Source: a virus
Direction: 5' to 3' (one strand)
IMG/VR virus record: IMGVR_UViG_3300044695_006284
Coordinates: 1-64,000 of that record
Length of the DNA: 64,000 bases
The stretch's first letter is position 1; each line of letters opens with the position of its first letter. Shown here piece after piece: positions 17,773 through 26,978 of this stretch. The notes beneath the pieces are model-generated. The model saw only the letters and a list, made by a program, of their open reading frames with translations, made no database searches and was not told the DNA's origin. A program made the translations under genes and the position numbers.

Positions 17773-19707
17773 ATGTCTAATACTATTGAAAACCCGTACG
17801 AAAATTTTATTGCGTTATCTCGTTACGCTAGATGGATTCCAGAAGAAAACCGTCGTGAAACGTGGGGTGAAACAGTAGATCGTTATTTTGATTTTATGTT
17901 AAACCACCTAAAAGAAAACTATAATTATATTCCAGATGAGAAGCTTGTAGCGGAATTAAAAGACGGTGTATTTAAAAGAAATGTCATGCCCTCAATGCGC
18001 TCCGTTATGACATCTGGAGCAGCTTTAGAAAGAGACAATGTAGCGGGATATAATTGTTCATTTGTTCCAGTAGATAGCCCAAGATCATTTGATGAAACAA
18101 TGTATATCTTGATGTGTGGAACAGGTGTTGGCTTTTCTGTTGAATACAAGTATGTTAACAAGCTTCCTTCCGTCCCAGAATCATTTGAAAAGTCTACAAC
18201 CGTTATAACCGTAGAAGATTCAAAACAGGGTTGGGCAAAAGCATACAGGGAGCTTCTTGCTTTGCTTTGGTCAGGTCAAGTTCCAGCAGTTGATGTTTCA
18301 AAGGTTAGACCAGCAGGAGCAAGACTTAAAACTATGGGTGGAAGATCTTCAGGTCCACAGCCACTAGTTAACTTGTTTGACTTTACAATTGCAAAGTTTA
18401 AAAATGCTGCAGGCCGTCAGATGAAGCCAATTGAAGCACATGACATTATGTGTAAAATTGGAGAAGTAGTTGTAGTAGGAGGAGTTCGTAGATCTGCAAT
18501 GATTTCTCTTTCAAACATCAATGATATAGAAATGGCTGCGGCAAAATCTGGTAATTGGTGGGAAAACAATACCCAACGTGCACTTTCAAATAACTCTGTA
18601 GCTTATTCTCGCAAGCCAGAGATGGAACAATTTATTGCAGAATGGAAGAATCTATATGACTCAAAATCTGGTGAGCGTGGAATATACAATGTTGCAGCAG
18701 CACAAGCACAAGCAGCAAAGTACGGAAGAAGAGATCCAGATATTCATTACGGAACGAACCCTTGCTCAGAAATTATTCTTAGACCTTATCAGTTTTGCAA
18801 TCTTTCAGAAGTCGTACTTCGTGAAAAGGATACAGTTGAAGATGTATCAAATAAAGTACGCCTTGCTACAATTCTTGGAACTTGGCAGTCAACGCTAACA
18901 GACTTTAAGTATCTTCGTAAGATTTGGAAAGACAACACAGAAGAAGAGCGCTTGCTTGGAGTTTCTCTAACAGGACAATTTGGGAACAAGTTTTTTTCAG
19001 GTAAACAAGGTCTTGATAAGTTGGAAAAAACACTTGAAGGTCTTCGTGAATACGCAAGAACAACTAATTCAGAAGAGGCAGCAAAGATTGGGATTCCCGA
19101 GTCTGCAGCTATTACATGTGTAAAGCCTTCTGGTACAGTCTCTCAACTAGTTGGGGTGTCTTCAGGAATGCATCCATGGCATTCTCCATATTATATCCGT
19201 ACAGTTCGTGGATCAAAAGGAGATCCAATTTCTTTGTTTTTAAAGGAAGTTGGAATTCCAGTAGAAGACGATGTCATGAAACCAAATGAAACTTATGTAT
19301 TTTCATTCCCAGTAAAAGCTCCAGATGGCGCTATCGTGAGAAGCGATCTAACAGCTTTGGATCACCTAAACACTTGGCTTGTTTATCAACGTGCTTGGTG
19401 CGAACACAAGCCTTCTATTACCGTTTCAGTAAAAGAAGAGGAATGGATGGAAGTTGGAGCCTGGGTATATAAAAACTTTGATGAGGTTTCAGGAATTTCA
19501 TTCCTTCCTCATTCAGATCATACATACAAGCAAGCTCCATACCAAGAAGTAACAAAAGAAGAGTACGATGCTCTTGTTGCAAAAATGCCAAAATCTATTC
19601 GTTGGGAAGATTTATCTTTTTATGAAACAGAAGATGGAACTTCTGTAAACGCTACTCTAGCTTGCAGTTCTGATGGTAACTGCGAATTGGTAGATATTAG
19701 CGCATAG
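17773..19707 (+). CDS. nrdJ: Class II (B12-dependent) ribonucleotide reductase
   Basis: 644 residues. Active-site cysteines can be placed by comparison with the monomeric adenosylcobalamin-dependent reductase: C95 (GYNCSF), C331 and E333 in NPCSEI, and C342 (FCNLSE), the last 11 residues after C331 as in the family. The C-terminal pair C631/C637 would accept electrons from thioredoxin. The enzyme makes deoxynucleotides aerobically or anaerobically using host-supplied cobalamin. It is slightly shorter than the classical monomeric enzyme of about 740 residues. Found in many actinophages. Confidence 0.93.
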   Translation: MSNTIENPYENFIALSRYARWIPEENRRETWGETVDRYFDFMLNHLKENYNYIPDEKLVAELKDGVFKRNVMPSMRSVMTSGAALERDNVAGYNCSFVPVDSPRSFDETMYILMCGTGVGFSVEYKYVNKLPSVPESFEKSTTVITVEDSKQGWAKAYRELLALLWSGQVPAVDVSKVRPAGARLKTMGGRSSGPQPLVNLFDFTIAKFKNAAGRQMKPIEAHDIMCKIGEVVVVGGVRRSAMISLSNINDIEMAAAKSGNWWENNTQRALSNNSVAYSRKPEMEQFIAEWKNLYDSKSGERGIYNVAAAQAQAAKYGRRDPDIHYGTNPCSEIILRPYQFCNLSEVVLREKDTVEDVSNKVRLATILGTWQSTLTDFKYLRKIWKDNTEEERLLGVSLTGQFGNKFFSGKQGLDKLEKTLEGLREYARTTNSEEAAKIGIPESAAITCVKPSGTVSQLVGVSSGMHPWHSPYYIRTVRGSKGDPISLFLKEVGIPVEDDVMKPNETYVFSFPVKAPDGAIVRSDLTALDHLNTWLVYQRAWCEHKPSITVSVKEEEWMEVGAWVYKNFDEVSGISFLPHSDHTYKQAPYQEVTKEEYDALVAKMPKSIRWEDLSFYETEDGTSVNATLACSSDGNCELVDISA

Positions 19708-19710
19708 TGG

Positions 19711-19762
19711 TACAATTATATAATTGGGCTAAGGCTCAAAATTCCTAGGCTTCCCGCCTAGA
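19711..19762 (+). promoter_or_regulatory. Extended -10 and hairpin before the holin-like gene
   Basis: TGG-TACAAT (19708-19716) lies right after the nrdJ stop and is followed by a CTAGGC-TTCCC-GCCTAG hairpin (about 19746-19762) just before an AAGGAGG ribosome binding site. Confidence 0.4.
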
Positions 19763-19779
19763 AATAAGGAGGATCAAAA

Positions 19780-20013
19780 ATGGCAAAAGCTAAAGAAGAT
19801 CTAAATGGAGATGGAAAGGTTACAATGCAAGAGAAAATTCTAGCAGCACTAGCAAGTTATGGACGTCATTTTCTAGGAGCAGCAATTGCTCTTTATATGA
19901 CTGGCAACACTAGTCCAAGAGACCTAATGTTGGGCGGATTTGCTGCCACAGCACCCGTAATTTTGAAGGCACTTAATCCAAACGAGCCATCGTTCGGATT
20001 TACCAAAAACTAA
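19780..20013 (+). CDS. Holin-like membrane protein with EF-hand-type loop
   Basis: 77 residues. DLNGDGKVTMQE (residues 7-18) fits the 12-residue EF-hand calcium loop (D1, N3, D5, G6, V8, E12). Two hydrophobic segments follow (about 30-42 and 48-65). Small two-span proteins like this act as holins in phages, but here the lysozyme-like gene is not adjacent, so the assignment is tentative. Strong AAGGAGG ribosome binding site. Confidence 0.6.
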   Translation: MAKAKEDLNGDGKVTMQEKILAALASYGRHFLGAAIALYMTGNTSPRDLMLGGFAATAPVILKALNPNEPSFGFTKN

Positions 20014-20032
20014 AAAATAGTCGATTAGAAAT

Positions 20033-20060
20033 ACTCCTGTGCTAAAATTAGTACAGGAGT
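20033..20060 (+). terminator. 12-bp stem hairpin overlapping a promoter-like -10
   Basis: ACTCCTGTGCTA pairs with TAGTACAGGAGT (one G-U pair) around AAAT and is followed by ATTCCTATTT. TGC-TAAAAT within it plus GTCGAT-TAGAA at 20020 would also suit a promoter for the fibre genes; both readings are possible. Confidence 0.5.
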
Positions 20061-20085
20061 ATTCCTATTTAGGAGACTATGGCAA

Positions 20086-20433
20086 ATGGCAGGACAAAAG
20101 AATTTCGAAGTAGATCAAAATGCAACATTCAGCTTTGTAGTAGAATATAAAGACGAAAATGACAATGCAATTGATCTTACTGGTGCATCTGCAAAGATGC
20201 AGGTGCGTGATACAAAGGGCGGCAGTAAATTAGCTGTTACGCTAACATCACCATCTGGCGGAATTACAATTGATGGACTTAATGGTAAATTAACTGTAAA
20301 GATGACACCAACACAAACAAGTAAACTCTTTTATCCTAAATCATCTTATGATGTAATGGTCGTAGATACTAATGGTAATAAAATAAAGCTCCTTGAAGGG
20401 TTTATAACCCTAAATAGATCGGTAACCATATAA
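20086..20433 (+). CDS. Beta-sandwich virion protein, first of the fibre block
   Basis: 115 residues with the pattern of a phage appendage Ig-like domain: FSFVVEYKDENDNAIDLTGA, then AKMQVRD and a terminal EGFITLNRSVTI. The pattern DLTGA...MQVR recurs in tail-fibre-linked proteins of many phages. AGGAG precedes the start. Its stop overlaps the next start (TAATG). Confidence 0.65.
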   Translation: MAGQKNFEVDQNATFSFVVEYKDENDNAIDLTGASAKMQVRDTKGGSKLAVTLTSPSGGITIDGLNGKLTVKMTPTQTSKLFYPKSSYDVMVVDTNGNKIKLLEGFITLNRSVTI

Positions 20434-20873
20434 TGGCAGAATCCGTAGTTGTTAAAGAACAAATAAACAAAGTCATAATTTCTTCACCTGGACCACAAGG
20501 ACCAAGAGGAAGAACTATTCTAAATGGATCTGGAGATCCAGCAGCAAATTTAGGACTTACTGGAGATTTTTATTACGATACGGTATCTGCAGCTTTTCAT
20601 GGACCAAAAGTTTCTGATTTAACATGGTCAGGATCAACTAAAATATTTTTAACAAATAATACATTAGCGTATTCTTGGGAGCTTGCTCAGGTAACTGGAC
20701 CAGCCCTTGGTGTATATTCTCTTGTTATTACTCATGGGCTTGGGTATCAACCAAATGTTACAGTAAAATCAAGCGCAGGAGATATTTTAGAAACTGGAAT
20801 AGATTACAATAGTATTAACCAAATAACACTGACAATGGCTCAACCATTTTCAGGGACAGCATACCTGTCATAA
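20433..20873 (+). CDS. Tail fibre protein with collagen-like motif
   Basis: 146 residues. A short collagen-like GPQGPRG stretch (20-26) is followed by a GSGDPAANLGLTGDFYYDT segment typical of fibre trimerisation regions. The C-terminal 70 residues (ITHGLGYQPNVTVKSSAGD and on) form a beta domain like fibre tips. GPQ/GPR prolines are potential hydroxylation sites for the neighbouring oxygenases (inference). Confidence 0.75.
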   Translation: MAESVVVKEQINKVIISSPGPQGPRGRTILNGSGDPAANLGLTGDFYYDTVSAAFHGPKVSDLTWSGSTKIFLTNNTLAYSWELAQVTGPALGVYSLVITHGLGYQPNVTVKSSAGDILETGIDYNSINQITLTMAQPFSGTAYLS

Positions 20874-20884
20874 GGAGATAGCAA

Positions 20885-22180
20885 ATGGCAAGAAAATTTT
20901 TAGTTAGCGTTGATCTCAACAAGAATGAGTTGCTCAATGCTAGAATCCAAAACTTAGGCGCAGCGCCTTCAAATCCAGTAGTTGGACAGATTTACTACGA
21001 TACATCAAACAACACAATGTATTACTACAATGGACTATCGTCACCTAACGGTCCATGGATGCCAATGTCTGGCTCCACAGAAGTTATACAAGATGTAATT
21101 GGTTCATCTATTGTTGGCGGAGTTGGCTTAACAGCAACATACGGCGACCCAGCTGGAACAACAACAATTGATTTAGACAACACAGCAGTCACAGCTGGTT
21201 CATATGGCTCACAAACAGAAATTCCTACATTTACAGTAGACGCACAAGGTCGTTTGACTGCAGCAGGAACAGTAAGTGTAGCCACAGAGCTTGATATTAC
21301 TGGTGACACTGGCACAACATCAATTTCTTTACTTACAGAAGGACTAACGGTTTCTGGAGGAGAAGGTATTGATGTTGCTGTAACAGATAACACAATTACA
21401 GTATCTGCAGAAGATGCAACATACACTAATAAGGGTGTTGCCTCATTTAATTCAACAGACTTTACCGTTACAGCAGGAGCAGTATCTCTTAATAAAGATC
21501 CAGTAATTACTCTTACAGGTGATGTAACTGGTTCTGCAACAATGACCAATTTAGGTGATGTTACAATATCAACTACAATTGAGCCAAACTCAATTACTCT
21601 TGGCACAGACACAACTGGAGATTATGTAGCAACAATAGTTGGAACAGCAAATGAAATTACAGTTTCTCCAAATAGTGGTGAATCTGCAGCAGTAACAATT
21701 GGTCTTCCAGATGATGTAACAATATCTGGAAACTTGCTTGTAGGCGGAAACCTAAATGTAACAGGAACAGTTAATTCTGTAAATACTACACAGGTAAATA
21801 TTGAAGACAACAAGATTAACCTTAATACCAACTTTACTGGAAGCCCAACTACAGATGCTGGTATTCGTGTAGAGCGTGGAACATCATCAGATGTAGAAAT
21901 TCTTTGGAATGAGTCAGATGACAAATGGACATTGACTAATAATGGAACAGATTATCATTCAATTGCAAGAAAGCATTCTGAGATACTAACATTAAACTCT
22001 ACAACTCATCCAGTTAATCATAACCTGGGAACAAAAGACGTTGTAGTTTCTATATATGAAGTTGCAACACCATATGCAGAAGTACTTGCAGATGTTGAGC
22101 ATACCTCAGATTTATCTGTAACTATTAAATTTGCAGTTGCACCAGCATCTGGAGAATATAAAGTAGTTGTAGTAGGCTAA
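20885..22180 (+). CDS. Tail fibre protein
   Basis: 431 residues. The start MARKFLVSVDLNKNELLNAR and a QIYYDT motif are typical of fibre N-termini. The middle is Thr/Val-rich beta repeats, with GNLLVGGNLNVTGTVNSV near residues 282-300, then a VERGTSSDVEILWNESDDKW domain and a C-terminal beta domain (HPVNHNLGTKDVVVSIYE) resembling the end of the preceding protein. Low Cys and many Thr/Asn fit an extracellular fibre. Confidence 0.8.
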   Translation: MARKFLVSVDLNKNELLNARIQNLGAAPSNPVVGQIYYDTSNNTMYYYNGLSSPNGPWMPMSGSTEVIQDVIGSSIVGGVGLTATYGDPAGTTTIDLDNTAVTAGSYGSQTEIPTFTVDAQGRLTAAGTVSVATELDITGDTGTTSISLLTEGLTVSGGEGIDVAVTDNTITVSAEDATYTNKGVASFNSTDFTVTAGAVSLNKDPVITLTGDVTGSATMTNLGDVTISTTIEPNSITLGTDTTGDYVATIVGTANEITVSPNSGESAAVTIGLPDDVTISGNLLVGGNLNVTGTVNSVNTTQVNIEDNKINLNTNFTGSPTTDAGIRVERGTSSDVEILWNESDDKWTLTNNGTDYHSIARKHSEILTLNSTTHPVNHNLGTKDVVVSIYEVATPYAEVLADVEHTSDLSVTIKFAVAPASGEYKVVVVG

Positions 22181-22187
22181 ATAAAAA

Positions 22188-22652
22188 ATGAAACTTAAGT
22201 CTTCGTTAAACCTTTTAACACTGGCAGAAAATCCATCTACAGCTTTAGAAGGTGACATATATTTTAATATTTTAACAAAAAATATTAGAATATATAATGG
22301 AGAATTTTGGGTAGATATTACTCCTAAGAGCGATGATCCTACTCCATTTTATATGCACACTCACGCATATGACGGCTCAGTGCATACAGTATATTCACAG
22401 AACCCAATTACCTTTAAGGATATTAACACAACACAGAGCGTTTCGGAAAGTATTCCAATTGTTGTAGGATTTGATGGTGGTGGACCAAGTGATGATCTAG
22501 ATTCACCTACATTTGAAGATCTATCTTTACTTTTAGGCGGTGAACCAGATTCTCTGTACTATCCAGAGTCTGATAACATTGTAATTAATGGTGGAGATTC
22601 TTCTGATCAATATGCACCAATAATAAACGGAGGAGATTCAAATGGCAACTAG
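22188..22652 (+). CDS. Short appendage protein
   Basis: 154 residues. SSLNLLTLAENPSTALEGDI and YNGEFWVDI match the N-terminal adhesion domains of the neighbouring fibres; the C-terminal half is acidic and Gly-rich (NGGDSSDQYAPIINGGDSNG). Probably a fibre accessory or linker. It overlaps the next gene by 11 bp. Confidence 0.65.
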   Translation: MKLKSSLNLLTLAENPSTALEGDIYFNILTKNIRIYNGEFWVDITPKSDDPTPFYMHTHAYDGSVHTVYSQNPITFKDINTTQSVSESIPIVVGFDGGGPSDDLDSPTFEDLSLLLGGEPDSLYYPESDNIVINGGDSSDQYAPIINGGDSNGN

Positions 22653-24180
22653 AATTCAATTAAGAAGAGACATAGAAGATGATTGGTTTAGAGATAATCC
22701 AATATTAAGATCTGGAGAGATTGGAATATCTTTAGATTTAAACACATTTAAAATTGGAGACGGACAAACCCCATGGAGAGATCTTTCCTATGCTCTTTCA
22801 GGCACACTAAGTGAATATATCCCGTTAAATCAAAAATCAGTTTCTGGAGGAGTTGCCTCACTTGATTCTGATGGTAAAGTGCCAGATTCTCAAATTCCAG
22901 CAGGAATTGCAAGAGATTCAGAAGTATCTTCAGCAATCACAGCAGCTATAAATAATTTAATTGATGGAGCACCTGGTGCACTGAACACATTAAATGAACT
23001 AGCATTTGCAATTAATGACGATGCCAATTATGCAGCAGCTATTACAACGGCACTAGCAGCAAAAGCTAATTTATCTGATGTTACCGCAGCAGCTTTAGCC
23101 GCAGCAACAGATTCTACAGCTAAAGTAGCAGCAGAAGCAGCACTTAGAGTATCAGGAGACGCAGCTTCCGTATCAACTGCAGCAACAGATGCTACAACTA
23201 AGGCTAACGCAGCTCAAGCAGCTGCTATCTCAGCAGCAGCAACAGATTCTACAACTAAGGCTAACGCAGCTCAGTCAGCAGCTATCTCAGCAGCAGAATC
23301 AGATGCTACAACAAAGGCCAACGCAGCTCAAGCAGCTGCTATCTCAGCAGCAGCATCAGATGCTACAACTAAGGCTAACGCAGCTCAGTCAGCAGCTATC
23401 TCAGCAGCCGCATCAGATGCTACAACAAAGGCCAACGCAGCACAGGAATCCGCCAATTTGGCAGCAGATACAAAAATATCAACCGCAATAGCAGCACTTA
23501 CAAAATCTTCAGTAGGTCTTGGCAATGTTGACAATACAGCGGACGAATCAAAGCCAGTGTCTATAGCACAAGCTCAAGCAATTGCAACTGCTAAATCAGA
23601 AGCTATTGCAGATGCAACATCTCAAGTAAATGCAGTAATTGCATCAGCACCAGCAGCACTAAACACACTTGACGAGCTGGCAGCAGCACTTGGCGATGAC
23701 GCAAGTTTTGCTGCTACTATAACATCAAGCCTTACATCTAAAGCGCCAATTGCTTCACCTACATTTACTGGAACAGTAGGAGGAATTACAAAATCAATGG
23801 TTGGTTTAGCAAATGTAGATAATACATCAGATTTAAATAAACCTATATCAAGCTTAACTCAAACTGCACTAGATGCAAAAGGTAATAAATTAATTGAAAC
23901 AAATGCTCAAGCAGGCTCATATTCAATCCTTGCTTCTGATGCTTTTAAATTAATTGAAATGTCAGGCGGAGGAACTTTAACAATAGTAGATAGCTTAAGT
24001 TTTCCTACAGGAACAACAATAGAGGTTCTTCAAACAACAGATTCTCAAGTAACTATAGCGGGATCTGGTTTTATTCCAAACTCTACACCTGGATTAAAGC
24101 TAAGAGCACGATGGTCTAGTGCAACTTTATTAAAAAGAGGCACCAATAGCTGGGTTGTTATGGGAGACTTGAGTGCCTAA
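22642..24180 (+). CDS. Tail fibre with Mtd-like N-terminus and Ala-rich repeats
   Basis: 512 residues. IQLRRDIEDDWFRDNPIL and FKIGDGQTPWRDL (1-55) match the N-terminal domain of major tropism determinant-type fibres. Residues about 170-275 are near-perfect 19-residue repeats of the type AISAAASDATTKANAAQ, a probable coiled-coil shaft encoded by 57-nt DNA repeats. A C-terminal beta domain follows. The repeats are shared with the 26979-28718 gene. Confidence 0.8.
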   Translation: MATRIQLRRDIEDDWFRDNPILRSGEIGISLDLNTFKIGDGQTPWRDLSYALSGTLSEYIPLNQKSVSGGVASLDSDGKVPDSQIPAGIARDSEVSSAITAAINNLIDGAPGALNTLNELAFAINDDANYAAAITTALAAKANLSDVTAAALAAATDSTAKVAAEAALRVSGDAASVSTAATDATTKANAAQAAAISAAATDSTTKANAAQSAAISAAESDATTKANAAQAAAISAAASDATTKANAAQSAAISAAASDATTKANAAQESANLAADTKISTAIAALTKSSVGLGNVDNTADESKPVSIAQAQAIATAKSEAIADATSQVNAVIASAPAALNTLDELAAALGDDASFAATITSSLTSKAPIASPTFTGTVGGITKSMVGLANVDNTSDLNKPISSLTQTALDAKGNKLIETNAQAGSYSILASDAFKLIEMSGGGTLTIVDSLSFPTGTTIEVLQTTDSQVTIAGSGFIPNSTPGLKLRARWSSATLLKRGTNSWVVMGDLSA

Positions 24181-25736
24181 TGAGAAGATTCTTTTCTAGT
24201 AAAATTGGAGTAAGAAAAACACAAGTGCCAAATCTTGTGGGTTTAAAAGAGTCATCTGCAATTTCACTTTTATCTTCAAGACTTTTAACTTACACTTCAG
24301 CACATGTAAATGTAAACTATTTATCTCAAGATAAAGATGTTTCTTTTCAAAGTATACCTTCTGGAACCATAGTTCCAATAAATTCCGTTATACCATTTAT
24401 TTATAAAATTTATGTAGGGGTAACAGTCCCTAATCTTGCTGGCCAGTCAAGATCATCAGCTCAGTCAATGATCGCTTCTGCTGGACTAGTTTATTCTGGA
24501 GAATCTTCTACTTCTTCAGGTGCGACATCTGGCAATAACGGCACAGTGTCTTCTCAGTCTCCTTCTGCTGGTTCGGTTGTAGATGCTGGAACATCCGTTT
24601 CGTACTCATACTATTCTTATGTTGCACCACCTGAGCCACAAAAGGTAACAGTCCCTAATCTTGCTGGCCAGTCAAGATCATCAGCTCAGTCAATGATCGC
24701 TTCTGCTGGACTAGTTTATTCTGGAGAATCTTCTACTTCTTCAGGTGCGACATCTGGCAATAACGGCACAGTGTCTTCTCAGTCTCCTTCTGCTGGATCG
24801 CTTGTAAATCCAGGAACATCTGTTTCGTACTCATACTATTCTTATGTTGCACCACCTGCACCAACTACTGGTGTTGTATATGTAACTTACATATTCCTTG
24901 GATCTGTATATAATGAGTCGTATGTGGTTGACGCAAACAATGTAGTTGTTCAAAATATTTCTCAAGCAGTATCCGCATACACATTGTTGCTTAGTGGAAT
25001 GGGAGCCACAAGTATAGCGGCATCAATTTCTGGACCGCCCACACCTGCTGTGTATATTCCACCAGTAGTTATTAACACTGACCCACCAGTAGTTGTTAAC
25101 ACTGACCCACCAGTAGTTGTTAACACTGACCCACCAGTAGTTGTTAACACTGACCCACCAGTAGTTGTTAACACTGACCCACCAGTAGTTGACACTATTG
25201 ACACCATTGACACTATTGACACCATTGACACAATCAACACCGACCTTGGCGGAGGATGCCATGTTTTTGGAACTCAAATTCAGATGTCAGACGGCACATT
25301 TAAAAATATTGAGAATTTGTATATTGGTGATGAGGTTATGGCTGCAAACATACCAGGATTAGGAGATAATGAAGCCGACATAAATAACCTAAGTCTTTGG
25401 AGCTCAGAAGACATATCTGAAACAACAAAAACTACTGCAAATGTAACAAATATTATTGTAAGGTCATATGGAGAGTATTACTTGATAAATAATAGTATTA
25501 GGATAACCTATGAGCATGTTATTCCAGTTAAGAAAAACGGAATATGGAAATTTATCACAGTTGAAGAATTGCATGTTGGAGATATAATTGTTGATGAAAA
25601 CTTGCAATATGTTTTAGTTGATTCAAAAGAATTGGTCAAAGAAAATGTTAATACAGTATCAATCAACACAGAACCAAAAGATGTTTATTTTACTGAAGGC
25701 TTAATGGCACACAACATCGCCTGGGAAATCAAATAA
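24180..25736 (+). CDS. PASTA-repeat, Pro-rich protein with C-terminal Hint domain
   Basis: 518 residues. Three PASTA-like domains occupy about residues 14-220; the second and third are near-identical. Then come an all-beta segment, five tandem DPPVVVNT units (about 298-338), a DTI repeat and a Hint domain from C360 (CHVFGTQIQMSDGTF) to H511-N512 (GLMAHNIAWEIK). The Hint N-terminal Cys and terminal His-Asn are intact, but Ile follows Asn where an intein has Cys, Ser or Thr. Cleavage or ligation to another nucleophile is therefore more likely than splicing. PASTA domains bind peptidoglycan in other proteins. Confidence 0.82.
   Translation: MRRFFSSKIGVRKTQVPNLVGLKESSAISLLSSRLLTYTSAHVNVNYLSQDKDVSFQSIPSGTIVPINSVIPFIYKIYVGVTVPNLAGQSRSSAQSMIASAGLVYSGESSTSSGATSGNNGTVSSQSPSAGSVVDAGTSVSYSYYSYVAPPEPQKVTVPNLAGQSRSSAQSMIASAGLVYSGESSTSSGATSGNNGTVSSQSPSAGSLVNPGTSVSYSYYSYVAPPAPTTGVVYVTYIFLGSVYNESYVVDANNVVVQNISQAVSAYTLLLSGMGATSIAASISGPPTPAVYIPPVVINTDPPVVVNTDPPVVVNTDPPVVVNTDPPVVVNTDPPVVDTIDTIDTIDTIDTINTDLGGGCHVFGTQIQMSDGTFKNIENLYIGDEVMAANIPGLGDNEADINNLSLWSSEDISETTKTTANVTNIIVRSYGEYYLINNSIRITYEHVIPVKKNGIWKFITVEELHVGDIIVDENLQYVLVDSKELVKENVNTVSINTEPKDVYFTEGLMAHNIAWEIK
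24421..24858 (+). repeat. Tandem 225-bp PASTA repeat
   Basis: Two copies with a 225-bp period (starting about 24421 and 24646), identical over most of their length, encode two PASTA domains. Such identity implies recent duplication or gene conversion. Confidence 0.9.
25060..25234 (+). repeat. 24-bp and 9-bp tandem repeats (DPPVVVNT and DTI)
   Basis: Five 24-bp units encode DPPVVVNT, followed by repeated GACACTATT-type 9-bp units encoding Asp-Thr-Ile. They form a Pro-rich linker directly before the Hint domain. Confidence 0.9.
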
Positions 25737-25770
25737 TATTTGCCAAATAAAACTTTAAAGGAGATAAAAA

Positions 25771-26352
25771 ATTATAATAGAATCACTTGGAGAAAATATT
25801 TATATGTATAAGAATGCAAGCGACGGCAAATTAGACATACTATCTGATTTAAAAAAAATATTTTTAGACTATAATAAAGATTATAAGCCTGCAACTATCA
25901 ATAATCATGACTATGACACATCTTTACGATCATGTACTGTATTTTCTTTGTATCCAAGTAAAGATGAGAGTTTAGAGTATAACAGTGCAAAGAGGGTCCT
26001 TAATAAAAAAATAGATTCATATTTATTTAAATGCATTTCTCATTTTATTAAATCTACTGGCATTAAGGTAAAAGAAAGAGAGCCGTGGGAGATATTGAGA
26101 TATGAAGAGTCACAAAAATTAACATGGCATAGTGATGACGGTGCAAGTCACCCAGCAACTGTATCGTTTGTGTATTACATAAATGATGATTACGTGGGTG
26201 GAGAAATTGAATTTAAAAACAAGCTAGGCGGGGCTACAATAAAGCCAGAAAAAGACAGTCTCATAGTATTCCCATCTAACATAGACTATACTCATAGAGT
26301 AGTTCCAGTAACATCTGGTGTAAAACATTCAGTTATTTCCTTTGCTAAATAA
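25771..26352 (+). CDS. 2OG-Fe(II) oxygenase, probable ATT start
   Basis: 193 residues if started at the ATT at 25771, which lies 7 nt after AAAGGAG; the first in-frame ATG (25804) has no site. The extended start (IESLGENIYMYKNAS) aligns with N-termini of the paralogues (for example KLEDKIFYYEN at 38082). Iron ligands, in the extended numbering, are H120-x-D122 (WHSDD) and H175 (YTHRV), with K185 as the 2-oxoglutarate anchor. The INDDYVGGEIEF core is shared by the whole cluster. It lies directly after the Hint fibre gene. Confidence 0.85.
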   Translation: MIIESLGENIYMYKNASDGKLDILSDLKKIFLDYNKDYKPATINNHDYDTSLRSCTVFSLYPSKDESLEYNSAKRVLNKKIDSYLFKCISHFIKSTGIKVKEREPWEILRYEESQKLTWHSDDGASHPATVSFVYYINDDYVGGEIEFKNKLGGATIKPEKDSLIVFPSNIDYTHRVVPVTSGVKHSVISFAK

Positions 26353-26400
26353 ATAAAATACTGTATAATTAAACAATAAGCAACACTGCCTGGAGGAAAA

Positions 26401-26952
26401 ATGGCAACAAGTTACCCAGTATCAAAAGACAACTTTACAAATCCTGCCGCAACTCAATCAATGGAAGGCCACGCAGCTTTGCATGGTAACGTCAATGATG
26501 CAATTGAAGCAATTGAAAACAAGCTTGGCGTAAATGGGTCTACAGATGTAAACTCAATAGACTACAAGGTTTCTCAGCTAGAAACAAACTTGGCTACCCT
26601 TGATGCAGAAAATGCTTCAGAGCTTTTGGGGCTAGATGGAAACAATGATCTAACAATAGACGGAATAGAAAACAAGACATCTATAGATTCATTTTCAAAG
26701 ACAGCATACAAAACAGCCAAGTATTCATTGCAGATACACAAAACTGCTGGAAACCTAACATCAACGTCAACCATACTTTTGTTAAACGATGGAACTGATG
26801 TTTACATATCAGAATCTGATATCGTATCAAACACAGATCAAACACTTGCCAATATTACTTTTGAAGAAAATAACGGTATAATAAGTCTGTGCGTAACTCC
26901 TGTTTCAGGATCAGTAAAAGTAAGATATTTTAGAACAGCATTAAAAGCATAA
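26401..26952 (+). CDS. Tail fibre or appendage protein
   Basis: 183 residues. The start (YPVSKDNFTNPAATQSMEGH and on, then NDAIEAIENKLGV) is a common fibre N-terminal module. A short helix is followed by a C-terminal beta domain similar to the end of the 26979-28718 product (VKVRYFR versus VRIRVTP). Confidence 0.75.
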   Translation: MATSYPVSKDNFTNPAATQSMEGHAALHGNVNDAIEAIENKLGVNGSTDVNSIDYKVSQLETNLATLDAENASELLGLDGNNDLTIDGIENKTSIDSFSKTAYKTAKYSLQIHKTAGNLTSTSTILLLNDGTDVYISESDIVSNTDQTLANITFEENNGIISLCVTPVSGSVKVRYFRTALKA

Positions 26953-26978
26953 AAAAGCAGTAAAAGGGAGTCATATCA

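Noticed and set aside
24962-25277. Minus-strand repetitive frames over the DPPVVVNT repeats
   Set aside because: They are antisense readings of tandem repeats; the + strand frame carries the recognisable domains.
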